Assembly (NCBI GenBank): GCA_964438735.1
Contig: CAYTLW010000072.1
Location: forward strand, 1 to 37,143
Source of the DNA: CAYTLW01 sp964438735
GTDB lineage: Bacteria; Myxococcota_A; UBA9042
Direction of reading: 5' to 3'
Length of the DNA stretch: 37,143 nucleotides
Below the pieces are notes generated by a model, which saw nothing but the letters and a program-made list of their open reading frames with translations, was not told the DNA's origin and did not search any database. Made by a program: the position numbers and the translations under genes. Shown piece by piece: positions 10,999-18,414 of this stretch. The number at the start of each line of letters is the position of its first letter. The stretch's first letter is position 1.

Positions 10999-11811
10999 AT
11001 GAAGTGTTCTGGCCTGGGATTCGGGTCCGGTGGTGGCGTGGCGTGGATCGCCGTTGCGATACTTGCCGGCGCAGCCGTCACGGTTGGGGGATGCTCGACG
11101 CTCTTTCCCGGTGGTGATGACGATGACAAGACGACGCCCTCGGTGACCGATGCGGGCGGCGTGGATGGCGGACCGTCCGCAAAAGATGGCGGCACGACTG
11201 CCGTCGATAGCGGCTCGGGGGCGGTCTTTGATGGCGGTCCGCGACCGGTGGTTTGTCCGGATGGCGTGTCCGCGACCAACAAACCAGCCGCAATGCCGCC
11301 CGCAGTCGATGCCTGCACCATGAGCGCGCCGCCGTGGTGGGATGCGGGCAAGGCGCCAGCGCCGACGCTGAAGGTCGAAACCGGCGTCTGGGACGTCAAG
11401 GAAGGCAAGTTCGTGCCCTGGTCCTACGGTCAGTGGGCGCCCATCCACTTCGGCATGCGCATGGGCGCGGGGGTGTGGACGGCGTTGCAGGTGACGTTGC
11501 CGGGCGAGACGGCCGACAAGCTGGAGTTGGAGATCTCGGTGCCTGGCCTGATCGGCTGCAAGGTCGCCGGTCAGACCATTCCGAAGACGGGCTCCTTCCA
11601 CGCCGTGGATGGGCAGCCGGGCGTCTACGTACACGGGGAGTCGCCTGGCCATCCGGGCGCGTGCATCCTGCTGGCATACAAGCACAAGGACGTGAACGCC
11701 CTGTGCGAGCACTGGATGACCATTCACGCGGCCGTTCGCAAACCGGGCACCGATTCGTGGGGTCAGGTGGCGGAGGTTGTGCGCCTGTACGTGGGCAACT
11801 TCGGACCCTAG
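10999..11811 (+). CDS. Predicted lipoprotein of unknown function with Asp/Gly linker
   Basis: 270 residues from ATG 10999 with GAGGT 4 nt upstream. The signal has lipobox VGGC (Cys32). An acidic linker (GGDDDD, then TDAGG, VDGGPSAKDGG, VDSG) runs to about residue 80. The C-terminal part (from about CPDGVSA) looks like a compact beta-rich domain with several Cys residues (CTMSAPPWW, GCKVAG, ACILLAYKHKD, LCEHW), suggesting disulfides in an exported fold. I do not recognise the domain. DGG-rich linkers after a lipobox are typical of myxobacterial surface lipoproteins. It is divergent from the VWA gene and converges on the crystallin-type gene; no operon partner is evident. Confidence 0.75.
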   Translation: MKCSGLGFGSGGGVAWIAVAILAGAAVTVGGCSTLFPGGDDDDKTTPSVTDAGGVDGGPSAKDGGTTAVDSGSGAVFDGGPRPVVCPDGVSATNKPAAMPPAVDACTMSAPPWWDAGKAPAPTLKVETGVWDVKEGKFVPWSYGQWAPIHFGMRMGAGVWTALQVTLPGETADKLELEISVPGLIGCKVAGQTIPKTGSFHAVDGQPGVYVHGESPGHPGACILLAYKHKDVNALCEHWMTIHAAVRKPGTDSWGQVAEVVRLYVGNFGP

Positions 11812-11835
11812 GCGCGCAAGGGTCGTGATTCAGCC

Positions 11836-11865
11836 CGGTTGTGAATCGCCCGGTTGCGAATCGCC
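11836..11865. repeat. Tandem 15-bp repeat in a convergent gene gap
   Basis: CGGTTGTGAATCGCC (11836-11850) is followed immediately by CGGTTGCGAATCGCC (11851-11865), one mismatch apart, then TGGCACCCTCC. A related single unit followed by TGGCACCTTCC lies at 18266-18290, also just after a stop codon. This is a short interspersed 3'-end repeat of unknown role. Confidence 0.6.
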
Positions 11866-11903
11866 TGGCACCCTCCCGGTGAGACCGTGGGCGGTTGGAG
11901 CGC

Positions 11904-12755
11904 CTAGCGCCTGTTCGACCGGATCACGATCGCCGACGTCTGGTCGTTCCACTTGCGGCCAAGCATGTTCACGCTGCGATTGAAGGGTTTGCTCCAGCCG
12001 CGGAATCGGCCGTGCTGGTAGATGGTGATCTGAAAGCCCACCGGCACGCGGAATGAGCTGAGCGAGTCGTTGGGGATACCCATCCGGTTGATGTCATAGC
12101 GACCGGGGTAGAGCACCTTGGAGCGGCCCTTGTAGTTGCCATGCTCGTACACGGTCACGCCCTGACGCGGTCGGCGGTTTGGCGGACGGCGGACCGGTTG
12201 CGGCCGATTCGGTCGGCGGTTGTTCCGCATCACCCTGGCGCTCGACGCCTGGTCATTGAAGCCTCCGCCGAGCATGGGCACGTTGCCGTTGACCACGTAC
12301 TTGCGGCCTCGGAAGCCGGCGTGCTGGAAGAGCACGACCTTCCACCCTGGTGGAACGCGCAGCGAGCTGAGCTTGTCGTTGCCGATGGTGCGGGACAGGT
12401 GCTTGATGTCGTAGTTGCCCGGCCCGAGCGCGACGCTGCGACCCCGATAGTTGCCGTCGGCGAACAGGCGCACCGCGTTGCCGCCACGCGCTGGTGGCCT
12501 GCGAGCCGCTTGCCGAGGGTTGCCACCTCCAGCCACCACGCAGGTCCAGCCGGTGCGCTTGCTGCGACCCGGGCCGTTGAGGCCGAACAGGCGCGGCAGT
12601 TGCTTGCGCTTGATGCCCCGCATGACCTTGCCGGCGTTGGCCCCGACGCCGCCGTTGCCGCAGCCGGCCGGGCAGGTACACACATACGTCTCGGCGCTGG
12701 CATCCGCTGGCCACAAGAAGGCGGCCAGGGCGAGGGTCATCAGGATCTTCCGCAT
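11904..12755 (-). CDS. Secreted protein with two beta/gamma-crystallin-type domains
   Basis: 283 residues from ATG 12755 (GGAG 8 nt upstream). A signal peptide (MRKILMTLALAAFLWPADASA) is followed by a Cys-containing segment (YVCTCPAGCGNGG, later WTCVVAGGG). Two repeats of a crystallin-like fold come next. The first runs from VRLFADGNYRGRSVALGPG to QHAGFRGRKYVV and FNDQASSARV. The second runs from VTVYEHGNYKGRSKVLYPG to QHGRFRGWSKPF and WNDQTSAIVI. Each has the paired Greek-key pattern (Y/F..G...G....L..G.Y and N.D..SS.RV). A basic Pro/Arg/Asn linker joins them. Such domains often bind Ca2+ and occur in spore-coat and cell-surface proteins (protein S of Myxococcus is a relative). The role here is probably structural, outside the cell. 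Confidence 0.85.
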   Translation of the reverse strand: MRKILMTLALAAFLWPADASAETYVCTCPAGCGNGGVGANAGKVMRGIKRKQLPRLFGLNGPGRSKRTGWTCVVAGGGNPRQAARRPPARGGNAVRLFADGNYRGRSVALGPGNYDIKHLSRTIGNDKLSSLRVPPGWKVVLFQHAGFRGRKYVVNGNVPMLGGGFNDQASSARVMRNNRRPNRPQPVRRPPNRRPRQGVTVYEHGNYKGRSKVLYPGRYDINRMGIPNDSLSSFRVPVGFQITIYQHGRFRGWSKPFNRSVNMLGRKWNDQTSAIVIRSNRR

Positions 12756-12907
12756 GGATTTGCTCCGTGGTGTGCGCCGGCGCAGGGCGTCGTGGACCCC
12801 GGTCACGGGTCGCGGGGGAGCAACCAATGGCCGATGGCGCGGCTTGCACGTCAAGGATCGCGTGCCCTGAATGCCGTCCTCGTCTGCTGTCGAGCGGTCA
12901 GTCCGAA

Positions 12908-15088
12908 TCAGCGAAGATAGAACGTGCCCACCTTCCAGATGACGCCCTCGAGCTGCGGACCTTCTTCGCGCGAGCGAATCTGGAAGTTGTCGTACGCCTG
13001 CCCCAGCAACACATGTTTGTTGTACAAGGGCGACTTCTGGCCGTTGTTCAGCTGGATGTTGTAGTGGTTGACGGCCTTGAGCTTGTTGGCCGGTCCGACG
13101 CAGAAGTTGCCCTGCCACTTGGCGCCGTAGCAGTCGGCGTAGGCGTCGTAGGTATTGCCCTTGCCGGCGGTATAGCCTTGCAACTGGATGCCCTCCTGCC
13201 GGTACTCGGTGTACTTGGGCCAGTTGCCGATCTTCTCGGCGATGCAGAAGTGGCCGTAGCCTGTGGCGCCGTTGAAGCCATCCCAGGAGCGCCACTGTTT
13301 CGGGGTTAATTCGCAGATGCCGGATGTGGTAGCCAGATTCTTCATGGTCATCAGTTTGTAGGCCTGCAGGTTGTCGATCTTCAGCCAGCCGCCGCCCCAT
13401 TTGTTCATTTCGCAAAAGACGGCGTACTTCTTACCGCCGCCCTTTTCGCCGTCGGGATCGAGCCAGTAGGTGCCCGTCTTCGCGCCGGGCCAGCCATCCC
13501 GGACGTGTTTGCACGACAGAGCCGGCGCCAGCTCGCTGCCTGGAGCGCACACCGCGCCCAGGCAGACGCCGATCTGGCCGCAGTTTTTGGCCCCCGGCGT
13601 GGCGGTGTACTGGCAGCCCTTGGCCTTGTTGCAGGTGTCGGCGGTGCAGGGCTTTTCGTCATCGCAGACCACCGCCTTGCCGCCGCACTTGCCGGCCTTG
13701 CAAGTGTCGGTCTCGGTGCATTTGTCGCCGTCATCGCAGGCATTGCCCACAGCGGCCGTCTGGCAGCCCTTGTTGGCGTCGCAGAAGTCGGCCGTGCACA
13801 CGTTCTTGTCGTCGCAGATCACCGGCTTGCCCTTGCATTTGCCACCGGCGCAGGCGTCGCCGTCGCTGCAGATGTTGCCGTCATCGCAGTTTTGTCCGTT
13901 GTGTGTGCTGCTGCAGCCTTTGGCCGGCAGGCAGACCTCGGTGGTGCAGACGTTGCCGTCATCGCAGGGCAGGGGCTTGCCCGGCGCGCAGAGTTCGCCC
14001 TTGCAGGCGTCGCCGATGGTGCAGGCGTTGTCGTCGTTGCAGGCGGCCCCATCGCCAAGTCCGAAGTGTTTGCAGCCGGCGTTGGCGTCGCAGACATCGA
14101 GGCTGCAGACCTTGCCATCGTCGCAGTTGAGCGGCGTGCCGCCCTTGCAGCTGCCGCCGGCGCATTTCTCGGCCTCGGTGCACACGTTGTTGTCGCTGCA
14201 GGGCAGGGTGTTCGGTTTGGCCTGGCAGCCGCCCGACGGCGTGCATGTCTCGGTGGTGCAGGGGTTCTTGTCGTCGCAGGGCGCGGGCACGCCGGGTACA
14301 CAATTGCCGCCGTTACAGGTGTCCTTCAGCGTGCAGGCGCTGCCGTCGTTGCAGGGTTTGGTATTGGCCGCGTGTTTGCAGCCGGCATCGCTGGCGCAGC
14401 TGTCGTCGGTGCAGGGGTTGTCGTCGTCGCAGTCGGTCGGACCTGCGGCGGTGCATGTGCCGCCTTTGCAGATGCTGGACGCGGTACAGAGATCGCCATC
14501 GTTGCAGGGCGCGTTGTTGGGGCTGTGGGTGCAGCCGCCGCTTTCCGCATCGCAGCTGTCGGTGGTGCAGGCGTTGCCATCGTCGCATTCGGCTGCCGGC
14601 ACGCCCTGGCAGAGGCCGTCGACGCAGCTGTCGGCAGTGGTGCAGGCGATGCCGTCGTCGCAGTCGCCGCTCTTGTTCACCGCGACGCAGGCGCAGTTGA
14701 CCACCTTGGCCTCGAGGCAGCCGCCGGGCGGGGCGACGCAGGTGGGGGGGGCGGGGCAGGGGCCGGCGTCGCTGCCGGGCGTGACGATGTCGATTGCATG
14801 GCTGCCAGCGTCTGTGTTCCGGGTGTGGCTGTCGGTCGAGCCATGGTCTGTGCTGCCGACGTCTTTGCGGATTGCGTCGGGCGGCAGGCGTCCGGTGTCG
14901 GTGACCAGGCCGGCGCCGTCGCTGCCCACGTCGTCGCGGATGGCGACCGGTCCGACGATGACCTCGTCGCTGGCGCAACCAGAGAGCTGGAAAAGGACGC
15001 CCACAACGGCGCCGCCAGTGATGACCGCCACAAGGAGACCGGCCGGCCGTCCAGCCGCGCTGCCCCTGTCCCGGCCCTTGGTCTTCAT
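12908..15088 (-). CDS. Lipoprotein with 14 Cys-rich (Dickerin/CTDC-type) repeats and a fibrinogen-like C-terminal domain
   Basis: 726 residues from ATG 15088; a start at 15130 would add 14 residues and is less likely. The lipobox is LSGC (about residue 37), followed by a Ser/Thr/Asp-rich linker. From about residue 125 there are 14 units of about 25 residues that alternate between a shorter form (CDDGn.CT..d.C..G.C) and a longer form (CDD.NPCT.D.C....GC.....N). The C-terminus (about 500-726) starts SCKHVRDGWPGAKTGTYWLDP and contains AVFCEMNKWGGGWLKI, matching the opening of fibrinogen-related domains (CDM..GGGW). The protein probably makes a long disulfide-stapled stalk with a recognition head at the cell surface; fibrinogen-like heads often bind glycans. 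It is divergent from another Cys-repeat lipoprotein. Confidence 0.85.
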   Translation of the reverse strand: MKTKGRDRGSAAGRPAGLLVAVITGGAVVGVLFQLSGCASDEVIVGPVAIRDDVGSDGAGLVTDTGRLPPDAIRKDVGSTDHGSTDSHTRNTDAGSHAIDIVTPGSDAGPCPAPPTCVAPPGGCLEAKVVNCACVAVNKSGDCDDGIACTTADSCVDGLCQGVPAAECDDGNACTTDSCDAESGGCTHSPNNAPCNDGDLCTASSICKGGTCTAAGPTDCDDDNPCTDDSCASDAGCKHAANTKPCNDGSACTLKDTCNGGNCVPGVPAPCDDKNPCTTETCTPSGGCQAKPNTLPCSDNNVCTEAEKCAGGSCKGGTPLNCDDGKVCSLDVCDANAGCKHFGLGDGAACNDDNACTIGDACKGELCAPGKPLPCDDGNVCTTEVCLPAKGCSSTHNGQNCDDGNICSDGDACAGGKCKGKPVICDDKNVCTADFCDANKGCQTAAVGNACDDGDKCTETDTCKAGKCGGKAVVCDDEKPCTADTCNKAKGCQYTATPGAKNCGQIGVCLGAVCAPGSELAPALSCKHVRDGWPGAKTGTYWLDPDGEKGGGKKYAVFCEMNKWGGGWLKIDNLQAYKLMTMKNLATTSGICELTPKQWRSWDGFNGATGYGHFCIAEKIGNWPKYTEYRQEGIQLQGYTAGKGNTYDAYADCYGAKWQGNFCVGPANKLKAVNHYNIQLNNGQKSPLYNKHVLLGQAYDNFQIRSREEGPQLEGVIWKVGTFYLR

Positions 15089-15186
15089 CGCCTGGTCCGC
15101 TTGCGCTCGAGTTGCTCTCCTGCTGGGCATCGTACCATGTCCCGGCTCGCGCTCGACAGCACGACGGAACGGGGGCGGCCGCAGAC

Positions 15187-15213
15187 GGTGTCAAGTGTCA
15201 ATACCTGACCCTC
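15187..15213 (+). repeat. Interspersed repeat, long form (copy 1)
   Basis: 27 bp beginning GGTGTCA and ending GACCCTC, with a tandem GTGTCAA-GTGTCAA inside. It is identical to the copies at 18324-18350 and 18388-18414. A truncated copy (GGTGTCAAGTG) follows at 15251. Confidence 0.8.
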
Positions 15214-15380
15214 TGGATTGCGGCCTTTCAGTGGTACGAATGTCCCAAAAGGTGTCAAGTGGCGATGCATGGCCCTTGCCGGTGTCGGGCGTCGCCTCCA
15301 GGAGCGGCCCTGCGCTTGTATAGGGGCATCAGATCGAGGCATTGCGTGGCCATTCATTGCTGGCCGGTGCGGCGCGCGTA

Positions 15381-15395
15381 GGGTGCTTCGCACCC
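15381..15395. promoter_or_regulatory. Leader hairpin of the Cys-repeat/CARDB lipoprotein gene
   Basis: GGGTGC - TTC - GCACCC is a perfect 6-bp stem, 32 bp before ATG 15427. It may stabilise or regulate the leader, or be a common small genomic palindrome. Confidence 0.35.
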
Positions 15396-15426
15396 GCCTT
15401 CACCTATCGATTTCCTGAGGTCCTAT

Positions 15427-18243
15427 ATGTTGCTTTTCAACCGCCGCAGCGCCGGTGCGAGCCCCGCGTTGTTGGCGCTCCTTGTCGTTCTGCCTGCCTG
15501 CAGCGCCGACGATGGCGGCGATGGCGGCTCCAGCCCGGCTGATACCGCCGCGGTGGACGCCCAGTCCGACGATGGGAACGCGGCCGCGGACGCCACCGGC
15601 GCGACCGACAGTGGCGCTGCCGTGGATGCTGGCACGCCGGAAGACGATGGCGGCAGCGCTCAGGACGCGACGACCGCTGCCGATTCGGGCGCTTCCGATG
15701 TCGGTCAGGCGGATGGCGGCGGCGCCGAGGACGCGGCTGGTGTGGACAGCGGCGCTGATGTGGACGACTGTGAGCCGACCAACAAGGGCGTCGAGACCTG
15801 CGATGGCGTCGACAACGACTGTGACGGCAAGACCGACAATCCGCCGGAGAACCGGGTCACGGGCCTCTGTGATGACGGCGATATGTGCACCGTCGGCGAG
15901 GCCTGCAAGGACGGCAAGTGTACCGCCGGCATGGCGCTCAAATGCACCGGTGGCGCATGTGTCGACAGCGTCTGCGACAAGGCCAAGGGCTGCGTCGATA
16001 CGCCCAATACCAAACCCTGCGACGATGGCAATAAGTGCACCGAAGGCGACGCCTGCAGTGGCGGCAAGTGCGCCGGCGGGGCGGCCAAGTCCTGCGATGA
16101 CAAGAACGCCTGCACGGTCGATGTCTGTGACGCCAAGACCGGCAACTGCAAGTCGACCGCCAAACCCGCCGCCGACTGCGACGACAAGAACCCGTGCACC
16201 GAAGACGCCTGCGACATGGCGGTCGGCTGCACCTATACCAACAACAGCAAGACCTGCGACGATGGCGACGCCTGTTCGGGCACCAAGGACACAGCCGATG
16301 GCTGCGCGGCCGGCAAATGCGCCGCCGGGGCCGCGGTGGTCTGCGATGATGGCAACGCCTGCACCACCGACAGCTGCGACAAGATGAAGGGTTGCGTACA
16401 CGCCGCCAACAAGAGCCCCTGCTCGGACGGCAACTCGTGCACCAGCGGCGAAATGTGCGCCGCGGGCAAATGTGGCGGCGGCAAAAAGAAGTGCGATGAC
16501 GGCAAGGTCTGTACCGCCGACGCCTGCGACGCCAAGACCGGCACATGCACCTACAGCGCGATCCCGGGTTGTACCTCCTGCAAGGCAGCCAGCGAGTGCA
16601 ATGACAAGAACAACTGCACCAAGGACGCCTGCACCGGCGGCAAGTGCGCCCACAGCCCCATCAAGGGCTGCATCGGGCCCACCGACTACATCCCGACCAA
16701 GCTCGAACTGCTGAATCCGGACGCGCCCCTGGGGGCCACGGCGAAGGTGAAGTTCACGGTCAAGAACCTGGGTAAACCCTACGGCGGCAGCTTCAAGGGC
16801 AAGATGCAGTGGGACATGTGGATGTCCGCCGACCAGACCGTTGGTGCGGGCGACCTGAAGGTGATGAACCCCACCAAGTGGAATGGCTACAACATCGGCG
16901 CGCCCAAAATCACCGAGTACACCCTGCAGTGGGCCTTCGCCTTGCCGGCGGCGCTGCCAGCGGGCCTGAAGTACATCTGCGCGCGGGTCATCTTCGCGCC
17001 GGACTTCAACAAGGATAACAACACCCTCTGCATCCAGAGCCCCTTCAAGCCGGCCGAATTCAAGGTCACGGGATTGAAGCTGGTGGAGCCCAAGCTCACC
17101 GCGGGGGCCAAGGCCAGCGTGCAGGTCACGTACAAGAACGCTGGTGGCAAGACCAGCAATACGCCGTACAACTTCTACGGTTCGGTCGACGCCAAGTGGG
17201 ACAAGGCCGACCTGCTCATCGGCAGCGTCACCGGCGCCGGCGCGCCACCGAACTCGACCAAGACCCAGGCGCTCAGCTTCAACGTCAACGCCAAGTTGCA
17301 GACCGACAAGAAGCATCTCTGCGTACTCATCAACGCCAAGGAGTACACCAAGGAGGCCAACCCGGCCGACAACGCCATCTGCATCCCGGTGCCGGTGGTC
17401 AATCCGGCAGACCTCTTCCTCAGCGTCGGCCACGTCACCTTTACCAACAGCAAGGGCGTGCCGGTGGGCAATCCGCCGTGGGGCTACGACCACGGCTGCC
17501 GCACCGCCCAGATCAGCAACGCCAAACCCGGCAACAGCGGGCCGTTCAAGATCCGCTGCTGGATCGGCGCGCCAGGCGGCTTCGCCGCGTCGAAATGGAA
17601 GGTGGACTGGACCTACACCGGCAGCGTGCCCGGCTCCATCCCCAAATGCAGCAACTGCTACGGCAAGGTCAAGAACGTGGCCTCGACCACCAAGGCCAAT
17701 ACCAAGCCGCTGCCATTCGGTCCGACGAAGCTGTGCATGCAGCTCAACTACGACAAGGGAGCGGTCGAGACCAACTACAGCAACAATACCGTCTGCCGGC
17801 CGGTATCCATCGTCGGCTTCGACCTGCTCAACCACCCGGTCTACGTCAAGATCGGCGCGCCCAAGTACAGCAAGCCCGGTCTGTCGACCCTGGAACGCGG
17901 CAAGGCCTACAGCCTGGAGTATGCGATCGGTAACACCGGCAATGCCGCCCAGGTGGGCGCCAACCTGGTCCTGGGCAAGGTGCTGCTGTCCAAGGATAAG
18001 CTGCCGTCAAAGGACGACGTGCTGTTGTGGCAGGGCAAGTCTCAGGCGAAGTCGATTCCGCCTTTCGGCGCCAAGATCAAGAACAAGCCCAGCTACGCCT
18101 ACCTGACCGGCAATACCAAGGTGACGGTCGCGACGTCGGTGACGCCCGGCAAGTACTACGTGCTCTACCACGTCAACCCCGATGGCAGCCTCATCGAGCC
18201 GTCTGGTAATAACCTGACCGTCACGTCGATGACCATCAAGTAG
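15427..18243 (+). CDS. Lipoprotein with MopE-type motif, about 10 Cys-rich repeats and C-terminal CARDB-like domains
   Basis: 938 residues from ATG 15427 with TGAGGT 5 nt upstream. The lipobox is LPAC (Cys25), followed by a long Asp/Ala/Gly linker (to about residue 115). Then comes ETCDGVDNDCDGKTD, the motif of MopE-type putative metal-binding repeats. About 10 Cys-rich units of the CDDGN.CT..D.CD...GC type occupy about residues 140-415. The rest (from DYIPTKLELLNPDAPLG) is four beta-sandwich units of CARDB type, each with a V.F.V.N.G-like strand and a closing D/S-N-N-x-C/V motif. CARDB domains are cell-adhesion-related modules of bacterial surface proteins. It is probably a rod-like outer-surface adhesin or scaffold. 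It converges on the PAP2 gene across a repeat-containing gap. Confidence 0.85.
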   Translation: MLLFNRRSAGASPALLALLVVLPACSADDGGDGGSSPADTAAVDAQSDDGNAAADATGATDSGAAVDAGTPEDDGGSAQDATTAADSGASDVGQADGGGAEDAAGVDSGADVDDCEPTNKGVETCDGVDNDCDGKTDNPPENRVTGLCDDGDMCTVGEACKDGKCTAGMALKCTGGACVDSVCDKAKGCVDTPNTKPCDDGNKCTEGDACSGGKCAGGAAKSCDDKNACTVDVCDAKTGNCKSTAKPAADCDDKNPCTEDACDMAVGCTYTNNSKTCDDGDACSGTKDTADGCAAGKCAAGAAVVCDDGNACTTDSCDKMKGCVHAANKSPCSDGNSCTSGEMCAAGKCGGGKKKCDDGKVCTADACDAKTGTCTYSAIPGCTSCKAASECNDKNNCTKDACTGGKCAHSPIKGCIGPTDYIPTKLELLNPDAPLGATAKVKFTVKNLGKPYGGSFKGKMQWDMWMSADQTVGAGDLKVMNPTKWNGYNIGAPKITEYTLQWAFALPAALPAGLKYICARVIFAPDFNKDNNTLCIQSPFKPAEFKVTGLKLVEPKLTAGAKASVQVTYKNAGGKTSNTPYNFYGSVDAKWDKADLLIGSVTGAGAPPNSTKTQALSFNVNAKLQTDKKHLCVLINAKEYTKEANPADNAICIPVPVVNPADLFLSVGHVTFTNSKGVPVGNPPWGYDHGCRTAQISNAKPGNSGPFKIRCWIGAPGGFAASKWKVDWTYTGSVPGSIPKCSNCYGKVKNVASTTKANTKPLPFGPTKLCMQLNYDKGAVETNYSNNTVCRPVSIVGFDLLNHPVYVKIGAPKYSKPGLSTLERGKAYSLEYAIGNTGNAAQVGANLVLGKVLLSKDKLPSKDDVLLWQGKSQAKSIPPFGAKIKNKPSYAYLTGNTKVTVATSVTPGKYYVLYHVNPDGSLIEPSGNNLTVTSMTIK

Positions 18244-18265
18244 AGACGCCGTTGCATTCCGCCGA

Positions 18266-18290
18266 GTTGTGAATCGGGTGGCACCTTCCG
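18266..18290 (+). repeat. Short 3'-end repeat unit
   Basis: GTTGTGAATCGGGTGGCACC plus TTCCG, related to the tandem units at 11836-11879 (GTTGCGAATCGCCTGGCACC plus CTCCC). It lies 22 bp after a stop codon. Confidence 0.45.
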
Positions 18291-18309
18291 GGCGCCTTCC
18301 GTCGGCGCC
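18291..18309. terminator. Stem-loop between convergent genes
   Basis: GGCGCC - TTCCGTC - GGCGCC can form a 6-bp GC stem about 50 bp after the CARDB lipoprotein stop. There is no T-tract. Confidence 0.3.
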
Positions 18310-18323
18310 TCGCCTCAGCAAAA

Positions 18324-18350
18324 GGTGTCAAGTGTCAATACCTGACCCTC
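18324..18350 (+). repeat. Interspersed repeat, long form (copy 2)
   Basis: Identical over 27 bp to 15187-15213 and to the copy 37 bp downstream, preceded like that copy by AAA. It lies between convergent genes. Confidence 0.8.
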
Positions 18351-18387
18351 TCGGGTGGGGGTGCCTGGTGGTGCGTTTGGCGGCAAA

Positions 18388-18414
18388 GGTGTCAAGTGTC
18401 AATACCTGACCCTC
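18388..18414 (+). repeat. Interspersed repeat, long form (copy 3), overlapping the PAP2 gene end
   Basis: Identical 27-bp copy. On the minus strand its sequence provides the final codons AGG GTC AGG TAT and the TGA stop of the PAP2 phosphatase gene. Confidence 0.8.

Larger units (their letters stand above)
15089..15426. other. 338-bp divergent intergenic region with interspersed repeats
   Basis: It lies between two divergent Cys-repeat lipoprotein genes and must hold both promoters, though none is clear. It contains one full long-form repeat (15187-15213), a half copy GGTGTCAAGTG (15251-15261) and a leader hairpin (15381-15395). A near sigma-54 match around 15350 has the wrong spacing. The TGAGGT ribosome site of the plus gene is at its right end. 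Confidence 0.55.

Noticed and set aside
13470..15323. Plus-strand frames rich in LPSSQ/LQ or alternating V/A/G opposite the Cys-repeat lipoprotein
   Set aside because: The repetitive look comes from the antisense of the CDDGN-type repeats.
15345..15365. Possible sigma-54 promoter GTGGCCATTCATTGCTGG
   Set aside because: The GG-to-GC distance is one base too short.
15400..17835. 811-residue minus-strand frame opposite the CARDB lipoprotein
   Set aside because: Antisense shadow; it lacks a signal peptide, ribosome site or known domain.
18282..18296. TGGCAC...GGGC as a second sigma-54 site
   Set aside because: The -12 box is wrong and it follows a stop codon with no gene downstream on that strand before a convergent gene.
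15187..18414. Repeats interpreted as a CRISPR array
   Set aside because: Only a few copies, widely and irregularly spaced, with no spacer pattern and no cas genes.
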